Source of the DNA: Candidatus Aegiribacteria sp.
GTDB lineage: Bacteria; Fermentibacterota; Fermentibacteria; Fermentibacterales; JCC-6
Length of the DNA stretch: 64,000 nt
NCBI GenBank assembly: GCA_023138735.1
Contig: JAGLOY010000013.1
Coordinates: forward strand, 1-64,000
Direction of reading: 5' to 3'
Shown piece by piece: positions 1-9,077 of the stretch; position 1 is the first letter of the stretch; each line of letters begins with the position of its first letter. The notes beneath the pieces were generated by a model. That model did no database searches and had not been told where the DNA came from. It saw nothing but the letters and a program-made list of their open reading frames with translations. A program made the position numbers and the translations under genes.

Positions 1-409
1 CTGATTCGCAGAAGCATGAGGATTCCACACTGTCACAGAGATAGCCAATTATTGTGGTTCCGGAGCAGAGCCTGGTGAAGCTCCCGCTCTCGGAGAAAAC
101 ACTGTCGTACACACTTACTCCCGCCATATCGCAGGGTCTGAGCCCGAGAATAACTCTCCCGTTAGTTGTGAATTCCCGAAGAATCGGCTCTGTACCGGGA
201 TCTTCCGCGAATTCAAGAAAGTAATGGGTCTCCGGCTGGAAGTGGCTCCGTGCGGCGATATCGGTTCGCCTGCTCAGGTCGATTTCCTCACCGGGGGAGA
301 TCTGTCGAAACATCAGGCACTTCTGCTCGTCGTTGGAGGGAGCAAAAAGGGGACCCTTAAGAGCGAGAAAATCGACGAGTATCTGCAGGTCATCCACCTT
401 CCAGGTCAT
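1..409 (-). CDS. AsrA/FlxB-like 4Fe-4S electron-transfer subunit (partial, runs off the left edge)
   Basis: Reverse-strand reading from ATG at 409: MTWKVDDLQILVDFLALKGPLFAPS...VILGLRPCDMAGVSVYDSVF...GTTIIGYLCDSVESSCFCES; the GLRPCD and CFC motifs fit the AsrA/sulfhydrogenase-beta family; start overlaps the stop of the upstream gene. Confidence 0.8.
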   Translation of the reverse strand, partial: MTWKVDDLQILVDFLALKGPLFAPSNDEQKCLMFRQISPGEEIDLSRRTDIAARSHFQPETHYFLEFAEDPGTEPILREFTTNGRVILGLRPCDMAGVSVYDSVFSESGSFTRLCSGTTIIGYLCDSVESSCFCES

Positions 410-1254
410 GATCCCTCCCTTCCATGGTCGAGGCATTCGTCATCCTCCCTGAAATCGAGCATAGCAGGGGTTAGTTCGGGGTTCATACCAGGGACATACT
501 CGAAATAGTTCTCAACGATGTTCGCCAGTTTCCTGTTGATAACGCGGAGGGGGATACCCACAGGGCAGACCCTGTCGCACTCCCCGCAGTTGACGCATCG
601 ACCTGCAAGATGATAAGCCCTGATAAGGTTCCAGTATGCGTTGGAGGAGGGTTTTATACTCACTTCCACCCACTGGGGAGAGGATTTCTCGGTCACGCAC
701 TCGCGGCAGTAGCACAGAGGGCACACATCCCGGCAGGCATAGCACCTTATGCATTTGTCGAACTGATGCCTGAAGAACTTGAACCGTTCAGCGCGCGTGA
801 GCTCATTGATAGAACTGAGTTCTTCGTCCTCGATAGCCTCATCCTTTATTTCCACGCCCTCCGGGTGGATGAGCTCATCGTAATCAGGGGGCGTGTTGAC
901 TCGGCAGAACGCGCACTTCGGTAGCGGTTTGCCATCCTCTTCCAGGCCGGGGCATACGATGCCTAGTACACTGAATCTTTCTCTGTCCAGCTCGCCCTCC
1001 GCGACCAGTTGAACCATGGTCCTTCCATCGCAGCCTTTGAGAAAGATTCCGATCCTTTCGTCACCGTTCAATTTAATGAAGGACATCAGATTGTGTACGC
1101 ATCCGTCACCGAAATAGAGGTTATCCACATCGGCAGGATCTGTTATTCGAACCGGCTTGACCGACCCGTCCGATCTTTGACTATAGCCGATGAAGGAGTC
1201 AATCTTATCCGCCTCCAGCCAGCGCTTTGCAGTCTCTTCAATTTCGCTATACAT
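406..1254 (-). CDS. 4Fe-4S protein, FlxC/FrhB-like subunit
   Basis: CIRCYACRDVCPLCYC and CVNCGECDRVCP clusters plus GCDGRTMVQLVAEG; ATG chosen at MYSEIEETAK to match operon overlaps. Confidence 0.8.
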   Translation of the reverse strand: MYSEIEETAKRWLEADKIDSFIGYSQRSDGSVKPVRITDPADVDNLYFGDGCVHNLMSFIKLNGDERIGIFLKGCDGRTMVQLVAEGELDRERFSVLGIVCPGLEEDGKPLPKCAFCRVNTPPDYDELIHPEGVEIKDEAIEDEELSSINELTRAERFKFFRHQFDKCIRCYACRDVCPLCYCRECVTEKSSPQWVEVSIKPSSNAYWNLIRAYHLAGRCVNCGECDRVCPVGIPLRVINRKLANIVENYFEYVPGMNPELTPAMLDFREDDECLDHGREGS

Positions 1255-1255
1255 G

Positions 1256-1687
1256 CTAATCCTCGAGTTCTTTGCGAGAGTAAGGATTGGGTCGGCCAAG
1301 TGCCTTTACATCCTCGGTGAAGGCGGTCACTACTTCAGCGAAGCGGTCCCCTTCGGAGGCCGACACCCATTCCAGAGTGAGGCGTTCAGGTTCTACACCG
1401 ACGAAATCGAGGAAGGATTTCAGTACAGAAAATCGTCGTCTGGCATAGTAATTACCCTCGTTGTAGTGGCAGTCCGCAGGGTGGCAGCCGCCAATAAAGA
1501 CGCCATCTGCACCGCTCAGAAGCGAAGTGAGTATAAAGTGCGGGCTGACCCTGCCGGAGCAGGGGATTCTTATAGGCCTGATGTTCTGGGGGTACTTGAT
1601 CCTGGTGGTACCGGCCAGATCGGCTCCGGCGTAGGTGCACCAGTTGCATAGCAGGCCGACAATTCTTGGGTAGTACTCTTCTGTCAT
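1256..1687 (-). CDS. mvhD: Hydrogenase/heterodisulfide reductase delta subunit (MvhD/FlxD family)
   Basis: LLCNWCTYAGADLAGTTRIKYPQNIRPIRIPCSGRVSP...GCHPADCHYNEGNYYARRR is the MvhD signature. Confidence 0.92.
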   Translation of the reverse strand: MTEEYYPRIVGLLCNWCTYAGADLAGTTRIKYPQNIRPIRIPCSGRVSPHFILTSLLSGADGVFIGGCHPADCHYNEGNYYARRRFSVLKSFLDFVGVEPERLTLEWVSASEGDRFAEVVTAFTEDVKALGRPNPYSRKELED

Positions 1688-3654
1688 CTTGCTACCTCCA
1701 CCGCGAAGAGAGCCGTAATTTCGGCATGAATCTGTTCATCACTGAATGCCCTGAGCTCCATTGCACCGTCTGAGCATTGGGCTACGCAGGCGCCGCAACC
1801 CTGGCAGACGCCGGGCAGGACTTTCGCGATTTTTCGTTCCATGAACTCGTCTTCTTCCACTGCTGTAAAGAAACAGACCTCCATGCAGTCCATGCAGCCC
1901 GTGCATCTGCCCGGATCGACTTCTGCAATGATTGGCTCTCTCGCTATCTGATCCCTTGAGAGAAGGCCAAGCACTTTGGATGCGGATGCCGATGCCTGCG
2001 CCACAGATTCTGGAATATCCTTTGGACCCTGGCACATTCCGGCGAGGTAGATCCCCGCCTTGTTCGTTTCCACCGGCCGGAGCTTCGGGTGAAGCTCGTT
2101 GAAGAAGCCGTACTGATCGTAACCGATCCCGAGCATCTGGGCGAGTTCGGCAGCATCATTCTGCGCGGCGGCTCCGTTGGTCAGTATGACCATATCGGCC
2201 TCCACCTCGATCTGTCTGCCGAGAAAGGCATCCTCCGAACGCACAAGAAGCTTACCATCGGACTGTACTATTCGTGAAGGGCGCCCTTTGATGAACTGGA
2301 CATCCTCCTGTTCTATCGCTCTGCGGACGAACTCCTCGTATCCCTTACCCGCTGCCCTTATGTCAATATAGAATGAGTAGATCTTTGCATCGGGGATCTT
2401 CGATCTCGTAATCACTGCATGCTTCGCTGTAGCCATGCAGCATATCCTTGAACAGTAGGGGAATCCCTTGGATGGATCCCTTGACCCGACGCAGTGGATG
2501 AAAACTATGCTTTTCGGCTCCATTCCGTCTGAAGGCCGCCGGAGTTTCCCGCCGGTGGGGCCTGATGCGTTAGTGAGCCTCTCGAACTGAAGCCAGCTTA
2601 TCACATCTTTGTAACTGCCGTATCCGTACTCGGTGTACTTCCTTGCATCGAAGAAGTGGAAGCCTGTAGCAACGACAATGGCGCCTACCTGTACCTCAAC
2701 GATTTCATTCTCCTGCTCAAAGTCGATGGCATCCGCCGGACAGACCTTCTCACATGCCCTGCATTTACCTGTCTTGAAATAAATACAGCTCTCTCTGTCG
2801 ATAGCCGGTGCCGCAGGTACCGCCTGCGGGAAAGGCCTGTATATAGCGGTCCGGTCAGCGAGGCTGGCATCGAACTCGGAAGGTACCCTCACGGGGCAGA
2901 CCTCAAGGCAGGTACCGCACCCGTTGCACTTCTCCAGGTCGACCGATCTGGCGCGTATTCTCGCCTTCACCTTGTAAGCACCAACGAAGCCGGTGACCTC
3001 TTCCACTTCTGAGTATGTCAGCAGCGTGATATTCGGGTGGGATGCGACTTCGACCATCTTGGGTGTGAGGATACAGGAAGCGCAGTCGAGGGTCGGGAAG
3101 GTTTTGTCATACTGAGCCATGTGACCGCCCAGAGAGGGGCTTCTTTCCACAAGGGTTACATCCACACCCCCATCCGCGATATCCAGTGCCGCCTGAATGC
3201 CTGCGACTCCTCCACCTATCACAAGAGCTCTCCTTGTGACCGGAAGATGTATCTCCTCCAGAGGTCGTAGCCTTGCAACCTTCGCAACTTTCATGCGGAC
3301 CAGATCGATTGCTTTCGCTGTGGCTTCACCCCTGTTCAGCGCGACCCATGAAGTATGCTCCCTTAGGTTAGCCATTTCCATCATGTAAGGGTTAAGTCCT
3401 GCGTCACGAAGAGTTTTTCTGAAGGTAGGCTCGTGCATTCTCGGTGAGCACGCGGCAACTACCACACCGTCGAGGTTGTATTCCTTTATCGCATCCTTGA
3501 TCTGGGTCTGCCCCGGAGCGGAGCAGGTGAACTGGTAATCTACAGCGCAGGCGACATCCGGTAGACGGGTGGCGGATTCTATGACGCGGTCTATATCGAC
3601 CATAGAGGAAATGTTTGTTCCGCAATGACAGACGAATACTCCTATTTTACGCAT
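1684..3654 (-). CDS. hdrA: CoB-CoM heterodisulfide reductase-like iron-sulfur/FAD subunit A
   Basis: MRKIGVFVCHCGTNIS..., VIGGGVAGIQAALDIAD flavin fold, several 4Fe-4S motifs. Confidence 0.95.
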   Translation of the reverse strand: MRKIGVFVCHCGTNISSMVDIDRVIESATRLPDVACAVDYQFTCSAPGQTQIKDAIKEYNLDGVVVAACSPRMHEPTFRKTLRDAGLNPYMMEMANLREHTSWVALNRGEATAKAIDLVRMKVAKVARLRPLEEIHLPVTRRALVIGGGVAGIQAALDIADGGVDVTLVERSPSLGGHMAQYDKTFPTLDCASCILTPKMVEVASHPNITLLTYSEVEEVTGFVGAYKVKARIRARSVDLEKCNGCGTCLEVCPVRVPSEFDASLADRTAIYRPFPQAVPAAPAIDRESCIYFKTGKCRACEKVCPADAIDFEQENEIVEVQVGAIVVATGFHFFDARKYTEYGYGSYKDVISWLQFERLTNASGPTGGKLRRPSDGMEPKSIVFIHCVGSRDPSKGFPYCSRICCMATAKHAVITRSKIPDAKIYSFYIDIRAAGKGYEEFVRRAIEQEDVQFIKGRPSRIVQSDGKLLVRSEDAFLGRQIEVEADMVILTNGAAAQNDAAELAQMLGIGYDQYGFFNELHPKLRPVETNKAGIYLAGMCQGPKDIPESVAQASASASKVLGLLSRDQIAREPIIAEVDPGRCTGCMDCMEVCFFTAVEEDEFMERKIAKVLPGVCQGCGACVAQCSDGAMELRAFSDEQIHAEITALFAVEVAR

Positions 3655-4579
3655 TAGAGACCTCCAGCTTCTCAAGAAGTCTTTTCACAGGAGTGATGTG
3701 AGCTTCAAGACCGAGTCTGACTGGATCGATCCCCATAGCCAGACCCAGGAGCTGGTTGATATAGAGAACCGGCACTCCGTACTCCTCTATCCCCCGCTCC
3801 TCCATCTTGAACTGTCCACGATCGAGGATGGTCATGCAGTAGGGACAGACCACTATCAGGACGTCGGCCTCGATCTTCTTGAGGGAATCAAGCTTACGCT
3901 TGAGGAAAGGCAGAGACATTTCCTCTTTATGGATGATTACCTGCGTCAATCCACTGCCGCAGCAGGTCCTCGCCTCCGGGTATGTGACGTTCTCCGCTCC
4001 CGCAATCTCTATCAGTTCCTCAAGGACTGTGGGCATGTAAGGATCGTCAACGGCATCGTGCTTGAAACCGTACAGGTAATGACAGCCGTAGTGTGTTGCG
4101 ACTCGAAGACCCTTGAGCGGTCTTGTGATCAGCTCTTTTATTCTATTTTTAAGCCCTGCGACGGCCTCGAGCATATGGAGTACATGGCTTGTGCCCTTGT
4201 ACTCGCGTCCGATCATGCCCAGCATCTCGTTGACCTTGTTCGTGATGTCAGGATTATGGTCCATGAAATGACCGAACTCGGTCAGGAACATGTGACAGCC
4301 GTTGCACACGGTCAGAGCGTTTTTACCTGATTCTTCGATAATTGAAAGGTTCCGCGCTACTGCGGGAAGGGAAGCGGTCACCTCGGCCAGGGAAGTGAAG
4401 GTGATAAATCCGCCGCAGCAGCTCTGCTCGGGTGAATCCTCCAGCTCGATCCCCAGCCTTGCGAACACCTCCTCGGTGGATGTTTCGATTCCCGGATACT
4501 TGCTCGAAGAGACGCACGATCTGAACAGGAAATAGCTGTCGTTAATTGGTACCTTCTTCACAATTTCTGCTCTAGGCAT
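3647..4579 (-). CDS. hdrB: Heterodisulfide reductase subunit B-like (CCG domain)
   Basis: Two cysteine-rich CCG-type motifs (SCCGGF, TCCGSG, HYGCHYLYG); start set at MPRAEIVKKV. Confidence 0.92.
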   Translation of the reverse strand: MPRAEIVKKVPINDSYFLFRSCVSSSKYPGIETSTEEVFARLGIELEDSPEQSCCGGFITFTSLAEVTASLPAVARNLSIIEESGKNALTVCNGCHMFLTEFGHFMDHNPDITNKVNEMLGMIGREYKGTSHVLHMLEAVAGLKNRIKELITRPLKGLRVATHYGCHYLYGFKHDAVDDPYMPTVLEELIEIAGAENVTYPEARTCCGSGLTQVIIHKEEMSLPFLKRKLDSLKKIEADVLIVVCPYCMTILDRGQFKMEERGIEEYGVPVLYINQLLGLAMGIDPVRLGLEAHITPVKRLLEKLEVSNA

Positions 4580-5267
4580 TGTCATCCTCCTCAGGAAAGC
4601 CGGCGAACTTGCCATTCGGGCCGGTCACCGTCACCATCCTGTCGAGCTCCGCCCGAGTGAGGGGAGCCTTCTCCTCCTTGTGCGGCAGCTCCTTCAGTAT
4701 CCTGGTCATGCCTGAGACGTCGGATATGAACTGCACCTCGCTAAGAGCGCGATCTGAGACTTTCCTCTCCCGGGAGAGACCCATCTTCTCGCGGACATCT
4801 GCCATGCTCCCGGAGGTGTTCGAATTATTCGCTCTTCGCCGTGTGATATTCGGGTTACGCTCGTCCTGCAGCACGGTCATACCGGTCCTGTAGTAATCGA
4901 GGGCATAGGGCAGGAGTTTCTTCACATACTCCCAGCCGTATCCTGCGTAGAGGGAGGCGTACCTTAGCATGGCTACTGTGAAGGGGAAGTTAATGTCCTT
5001 AGGGCAGCTTGCGTAACAGGATGAGCAGAAGAAGCAGGACCAGAGTTCCTCCGACTTTATTACGTCTTCTACGTTTCCAAGCTTAATGGAGTGGATAATT
5101 CTACGTGAATTGTATTGTGTGACAGAGGCCGCAGGGCAGTTGCCAACACATTTGCCGCACTGCATGCACTTCTCAAGGTCCCCGATGAAACGGAAGGTCA
5201 GCTCGCTCAGATCGCTGTATAGCTCTGGACGAAGTTTCTTGTCGAACAGCCTACTCATCTTTGCCAC
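4572..5267 (-). CDS. hdrC: Heterodisulfide reductase subunit C-like
   Basis: CMQCGKCVGNCPAAS and CFFCSSCYASCPKDIN; overlaps hdrB. Confidence 0.92.
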   Translation of the reverse strand: MAKMSRLFDKKLRPELYSDLSELTFRFIGDLEKCMQCGKCVGNCPAASVTQYNSRRIIHSIKLGNVEDVIKSEELWSCFFCSSCYASCPKDINFPFTVAMLRYASLYAGYGWEYVKKLLPYALDYYRTGMTVLQDERNPNITRRRANNSNTSGSMADVREKMGLSRERKVSDRALSEVQFISDVSGMTRILKELPHKEEKAPLTRAELDRMVTVTGPNGKFAGFPEEDDNA

Positions 5268-5697
5268 CAGCCTTCTTCGGTTTGCGCATCATTCCGGGCA
5301 TCGCCTTCATGAAAGGGGGGATGAGGGTCGGGTGTCTCAGCATGAGGGGAAGCATATCAGGCATCATCCCCATTATCATTCCCGGGGTCATCCTCATACT
5401 GAAGACGCCCATCATCTCGGACATAACATTGATTATCCTCTTGCCGAGTCTGGGATTGTCGCCAAGAACTTCCGCCACATAAGGCATCATGTCCATCACC
5501 AGATCCTTGTCCATTGTAGCACCGCTGTCCTCCATCATTCCAGGCATCATTTCAAAAATCGCGGGTTTTCTATCCGGCCGCAGAGCAAGCAGCTTAAGCA
5601 TCCCGGGCATCATCCCGAGAAGCCTCTCCCTGTTCACATCCATGGACAGGGCATTCGAGTAAATCTCCATCATTCTATCAATCGTATTCATTTGCAC
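5251..5697 (-). CDS. Methionine-rich small protein with MMPGM repeats, unknown function
   Basis: 148 aa, about 31 Met; repeated MMPGM/MMPDM/AMPGM; overlaps rex and hdrC, so in the operon. Confidence 0.8.
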   Translation of the reverse strand: MQMNTIDRMMEIYSNALSMDVNRERLLGMMPGMLKLLALRPDRKPAIFEMMPGMMEDSGATMDKDLVMDMMPYVAEVLGDNPRLGKRIINVMSEMMGVFSMRMTPGMIMGMMPDMLPLMLRHPTLIPPFMKAMPGMMRKPKKAGGKDE

Positions 5698-6320
5698 CTT
5701 CCCTCATTTTTCAGGCCGTGGGACAGGAGATCAATTTCGAAAGGCATGTCCGTATACCTGAGGTCTACTCCCGAGGGAGCTTGCAATGGTTCGATATTAA
5801 AGCTGAGAATCGCGCGGCAGCCGTTCTCCACCAGGAGATCTACCGCCCGCTGGGCCAATCCCGGTGTGACACAGATCATCCCGATGAAATCGGTAATCCC
5901 ATCAAGAACTGCACTCATCTTACTTGCATGATAAACTGAGACTCCGCCGATGAGTTCTCCCGTTCTGCTGCCATCGATATCGAAGGCACCTAGGAACCTG
6001 TACTTTGTGCCTGGGATCCCGCCTTCCAGGAGAGCCCTGCCAAGACGTCCGGCTCCCATGAGGACCACTGGAGGAGGGCTTAATATCCCGAGTATCCGTT
6101 CAATCACTTCCAACAGCTCCACGGGATTGTAGCCGGAACCCTGCTTGCCGAACTCACCGTACGCTGCAAGATCTTTTCGGACAGAGGCTGGGGATATGCC
6201 GCATGGCTCCGCCAACGAGGTGGAAGTGATGATATCGATACCGTTTGCGATAGCCATCCTGAGGCAGCGAGCGTAATGGCTCAGGCGTTTTAACGTTGCT
6301 TCTGATTCGGTCTTGTTCAA
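5688..6320 (-). CDS. rex: Redox-sensing transcriptional repressor Rex (copy 1)
   Basis: RLSHYARCLR...GISPASVRKDLAAYGEFGKQGSGY, Rossmann GAGRLGRAL, C-terminal domain typical of Rex. Confidence 0.94.
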   Translation of the reverse strand: MNKTESEATLKRLSHYARCLRMAIANGIDIITSTSLAEPCGISPASVRKDLAAYGEFGKQGSGYNPVELLEVIERILGILSPPPVVLMGAGRLGRALLEGGIPGTKYRFLGAFDIDGSRTGELIGGVSVYHASKMSAVLDGITDFIGMICVTPGLAQRAVDLLVENGCRAILSFNIEPLQAPSGVDLRYTDMPFEIDLLSHGLKNEGRCK

Positions 6321-6336
6321 TTTCCCACCAAACTAG

Positions 6337-6360
6337 TAGTGAAAGTTACCACTTTCACTA
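6337..6360. promoter_or_regulatory. Candidate Rex operator upstream of rex-1
   Basis: Perfect 10-4-10 inverted repeat TAGTGAAAGT-tacc-ACTTTCACTA just upstream of rex. Confidence 0.65.
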
Positions 6361-6390
6361 TCGAATTTGAAAGGCAATGTCAAGAACACA

Positions 6391-6413
6391 AAAACCGTCC
6401 TCGGAAAGGACGG
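6391..6413 (-). terminator. Rho-independent terminator-like hairpin after the DUF3795 gene
   Basis: Minus strand CCGTCC-TTTCCGA-GGACGG followed by TTTTTG. Confidence 0.65.
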
Positions 6414-6439
6414 CTTCTGTACATTCTGTAAGGTGGTAT

Positions 6440-6787
6440 TTATTTAGAAGTGTTTATCTCATCCAGAACTTCTCTGCATGAAGGAACGAACTCAAAGAAT
6501 TTCTCGATTCTCTCGCAGGGGTATTCGCTGCAGAGCCCGCAGTTGGCTATGTGGTGCGTCTGCTGACTGCATGAACGGATATCACACTCCGCACAGTGGG
6601 TGATCTGAACACCTTCTGTAGCCTGACAACCTACGCAGTTGATATCGGATGCTCCGATCTGGGCTCCGTACATCTTCGACCAGTCCTTTGCCGTCTTCTC
6701 CCGCAGTTCCTGATCATCGGTTCTGTAGGCAATAAAAGCAGGACATTCATTACAGATGATACCGCACGATCCAACTATCCTGTTCAT
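6440..6787 (-). CDS. DUF3795 domain-containing protein
   Basis: CGIICNECPAFIAYRTDD...CVGCQA...HCAECDIRSCSQQ...NCGLCSEYPCERIEKFF. Confidence 0.85.
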   Translation of the reverse strand: MNRIVGSCGIICNECPAFIAYRTDDQELREKTAKDWSKMYGAQIGASDINCVGCQATEGVQITHCAECDIRSCSQQTHHIANCGLCSEYPCERIEKFFEFVPSCREVLDEINTSK

Positions 6788-6817
6788 GATTTCTCCTTTC
6801 AGAAAAGAATATGTAAG

Positions 6818-8131
6818 TTAACGCTCAAGGATTACTACTCTTCCGGACAAAGTACCGGATTCATCACTGCCGGCAAATGTAAAATAGACTCCAGGATCGC
6901 AGGCATCTGCAGCCCACAGGAAAACGTTTGAATTCGGATGCGTTGAGAGAACTTCATCGATCAGCCTGCCCGAGATATCGTAGATCCCGATTCTGGATAC
7001 TGCGGAGAACCCGAAAAGCTCAATTCTGACCGAGGACAAGGCCGGGTTAGGGGAAATGCTGATAGCCTGCTCCAGGGCAGGAGGATGACTTCCTTCTATA
7101 CCGACCGGTACATTCATGAACCTTACTGCATCTGCCACGATCACAGGCCCTGGAGTACAGCCCTCGCTGGAAATCTCCACCCAACCGAAAGTTCCCTCAG
7201 GGAAAGAGAAAGAACCGAGTGAATACCACTCCTCACCGCCTGTGCTCTGATCCACAATGAATTCATTTTCACCGTTTTGGTGATGTACGATGAACCTGGC
7301 ATCAGTTGCTCTGTTTGAGCCCGATACCCACCACAGAGACACATCATACAAACCGGAAACAGGTATGTACGGATTCCATCTTGCAGTATGAACAGTGCCG
7401 GATACGTTTATCCAGGCGTAATCAGGTCCGAATGGAGCACCATAGTAACCAAGATCCCATCTATTCGGACCTTCCGTTGTAAAAGAGGGGTAAGAATTGT
7501 CGACTACCCTGCTTAGATACTGGGGTGTAACCGGTGAGAGCAGATTTTCACATAACCCGGCACAGTAAGCCCATCCTTCGATTCCGGAATGGTCCTGCCA
7601 TTGAGTATAGAATCTCCAGGATTCATCCCAGCCAGTGATGTAGTCAAGGAACGAAGCTTCACCCAGAATTGATGGCATTTCTGTGTACTTAATGACATAG
7701 AACCCGGCTGTTTTAACTCCTCGATCGGTGTACCCGAATGCTTCAACTATGTAAGGGTGAGTTATGTCCCGTAAGGCGAAGGACTCCGGTGAACCATCGG
7801 TATCGCAGTACGTTTCGGTTCCCTGAACCGATCCGTTGAAAGCGTTGTGATGAATGGAGATGAATCTGTCATAACCGCCCGCATTTGCGTATTCTACCCT
7901 GTCGACAAGCGATACGTACCTATCAGAATCCCTGGTCATAGAGACAGTTTCACACTCAGGCAGCTGTTCAAGGTATGACCTGGCAAGGAATGCAACATCT
8001 AGATTTGCCTCCTTTTCCATGTAGTAAATACCAACAGCGCCAGCATCCGAGCCGCCATGCCCGGGATCGAGGCACACCGACCATGCCAATATCATCCCTG
8101 CTGTAAGCGGCAGCGGAATCAGGAATTGCAT
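6818..8131 (-). CDS. Secreted N-acetylmuramoyl-L-alanine amidase (Amidase_3) with T9SS-like C-terminal domain
   Basis: CLDPGHGGSDAGAVG, FISIHHNAF; tail SISPNPALSSVRIELFG...IGIYDISGRLIDE...VVILER. Confidence 0.88.
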   Translation of the reverse strand: MQFLIPLPLTAGMILAWSVCLDPGHGGSDAGAVGIYYMEKEANLDVAFLARSYLEQLPECETVSMTRDSDRYVSLVDRVEYANAGGYDRFISIHHNAFNGSVQGTETYCDTDGSPESFALRDITHPYIVEAFGYTDRGVKTAGFYVIKYTEMPSILGEASFLDYITGWDESWRFYTQWQDHSGIEGWAYCAGLCENLLSPVTPQYLSRVVDNSYPSFTTEGPNRWDLGYYGAPFGPDYAWINVSGTVHTARWNPYIPVSGLYDVSLWWVSGSNRATDARFIVHHQNGENEFIVDQSTGGEEWYSLGSFSFPEGTFGWVEISSEGCTPGPVIVADAVRFMNVPVGIEGSHPPALEQAISISPNPALSSVRIELFGFSAVSRIGIYDISGRLIDEVLSTHPNSNVFLWAADACDPGVYFTFAGSDESGTLSGRVVILER

Positions 8132-9033
8132 CAGCGGTCAGGAACGGTGATGAGAGAGCCCGTAATGGCATCAATCGCAAAAACAGCAACGTCCAGAGCT
8201 ATCGGATGAATTTCGTGGACACCGGAGGAAAAGGTGATCTGCTGATTTTCACCCTCGAGGGAAACCTTCCAGATCTCACCGGAAGTGATCGTATGCCCGT
8301 CATCTGATGTCACGCTGTAGAGCAGTACCCCCATTTCCTTCCACCAGAAAGGCATAGAGCCTTCCGCAAGAGATGTGCATGTCCCGTCGTCAGGAGAAAC
8401 CTTTACGATCTCACCCTCCAGCGAGGAGGTTACGATTACAACGGTTCCCCCGCTGGATACAAACAAAGGAGAGTAGAACCTGTAATCGGAGGCGAGAACC
8501 GAGGATTCCCCGCTAGAGGTATTTAGAAGGCAGATTCGATCGCTGCTGTCGCAGAATGCGATCCGGCTACCGGAATGATCAACCGCTACGGTATGTGACT
8601 CCAGCTCTATTTCGGTTGAAATACCGTTTCTGTAAAGAAATCCGTCAGCTGTGAACCAGATGTTTCCAAACCCGTCAAATGCCGCCATTCCGGCATTTGT
8701 GAATGGACCGTAGAGATCAAGGAGAGAATCGGAAGTGAAAAGAACAATGTAGTCCAAAGCGTTGCGATTAATGCAAATTGCAGCTGAATCTCCGCAGGAA
8801 GAGGGAACAGAACAGCGTGTTGACTCATCCCAATGCCAGGGGATAGATCTGGCAGCTTTCCCACCTTCAAGGTAAAGTGCGCTTCCGTAATCCCAGGGAA
8901 CGGCTAAGATGCCGATGTTGAAAGGAGTTATAAGTGCGAGACCCGGACCGTCGTATTGGAAATCACGGGGTTCAGAATCCACCGAAGGAACAGATAAGAG
9001 GACTATAACTGAAAGTGCATTCAGGATATTCAT
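8131..9033 (-). CDS. Hypothetical secreted beta-propeller-like protein
   Basis: N-terminal signal peptide and repeating propeller-like strands; adjoins the amidase gene. Confidence 0.55.
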   Translation of the reverse strand: MNILNALSVIVLLSVPSVDSEPRDFQYDGPGLALITPFNIGILAVPWDYGSALYLEGGKAARSIPWHWDESTRCSVPSSCGDSAAICINRNALDYIVLFTSDSLLDLYGPFTNAGMAAFDGFGNIWFTADGFLYRNGISTEIELESHTVAVDHSGSRIAFCDSSDRICLLNTSSGESSVLASDYRFYSPLFVSSGGTVVIVTSSLEGEIVKVSPDDGTCTSLAEGSMPFWWKEMGVLLYSVTSDDGHTITSGEIWKVSLEGENQQITFSSGVHEIHPIALDVAVFAIDAITGSLITVPDR

Positions 9034-9077
9034 AAAACCGATCCTCCTTTGAGGACAAACCAGATGCGTTATTACTC

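Noticed and set aside
3698-4330. 210-aa plus-strand ORF
   Set aside because: Antisense to hdrB, whose motifs are clear; no recognisable family
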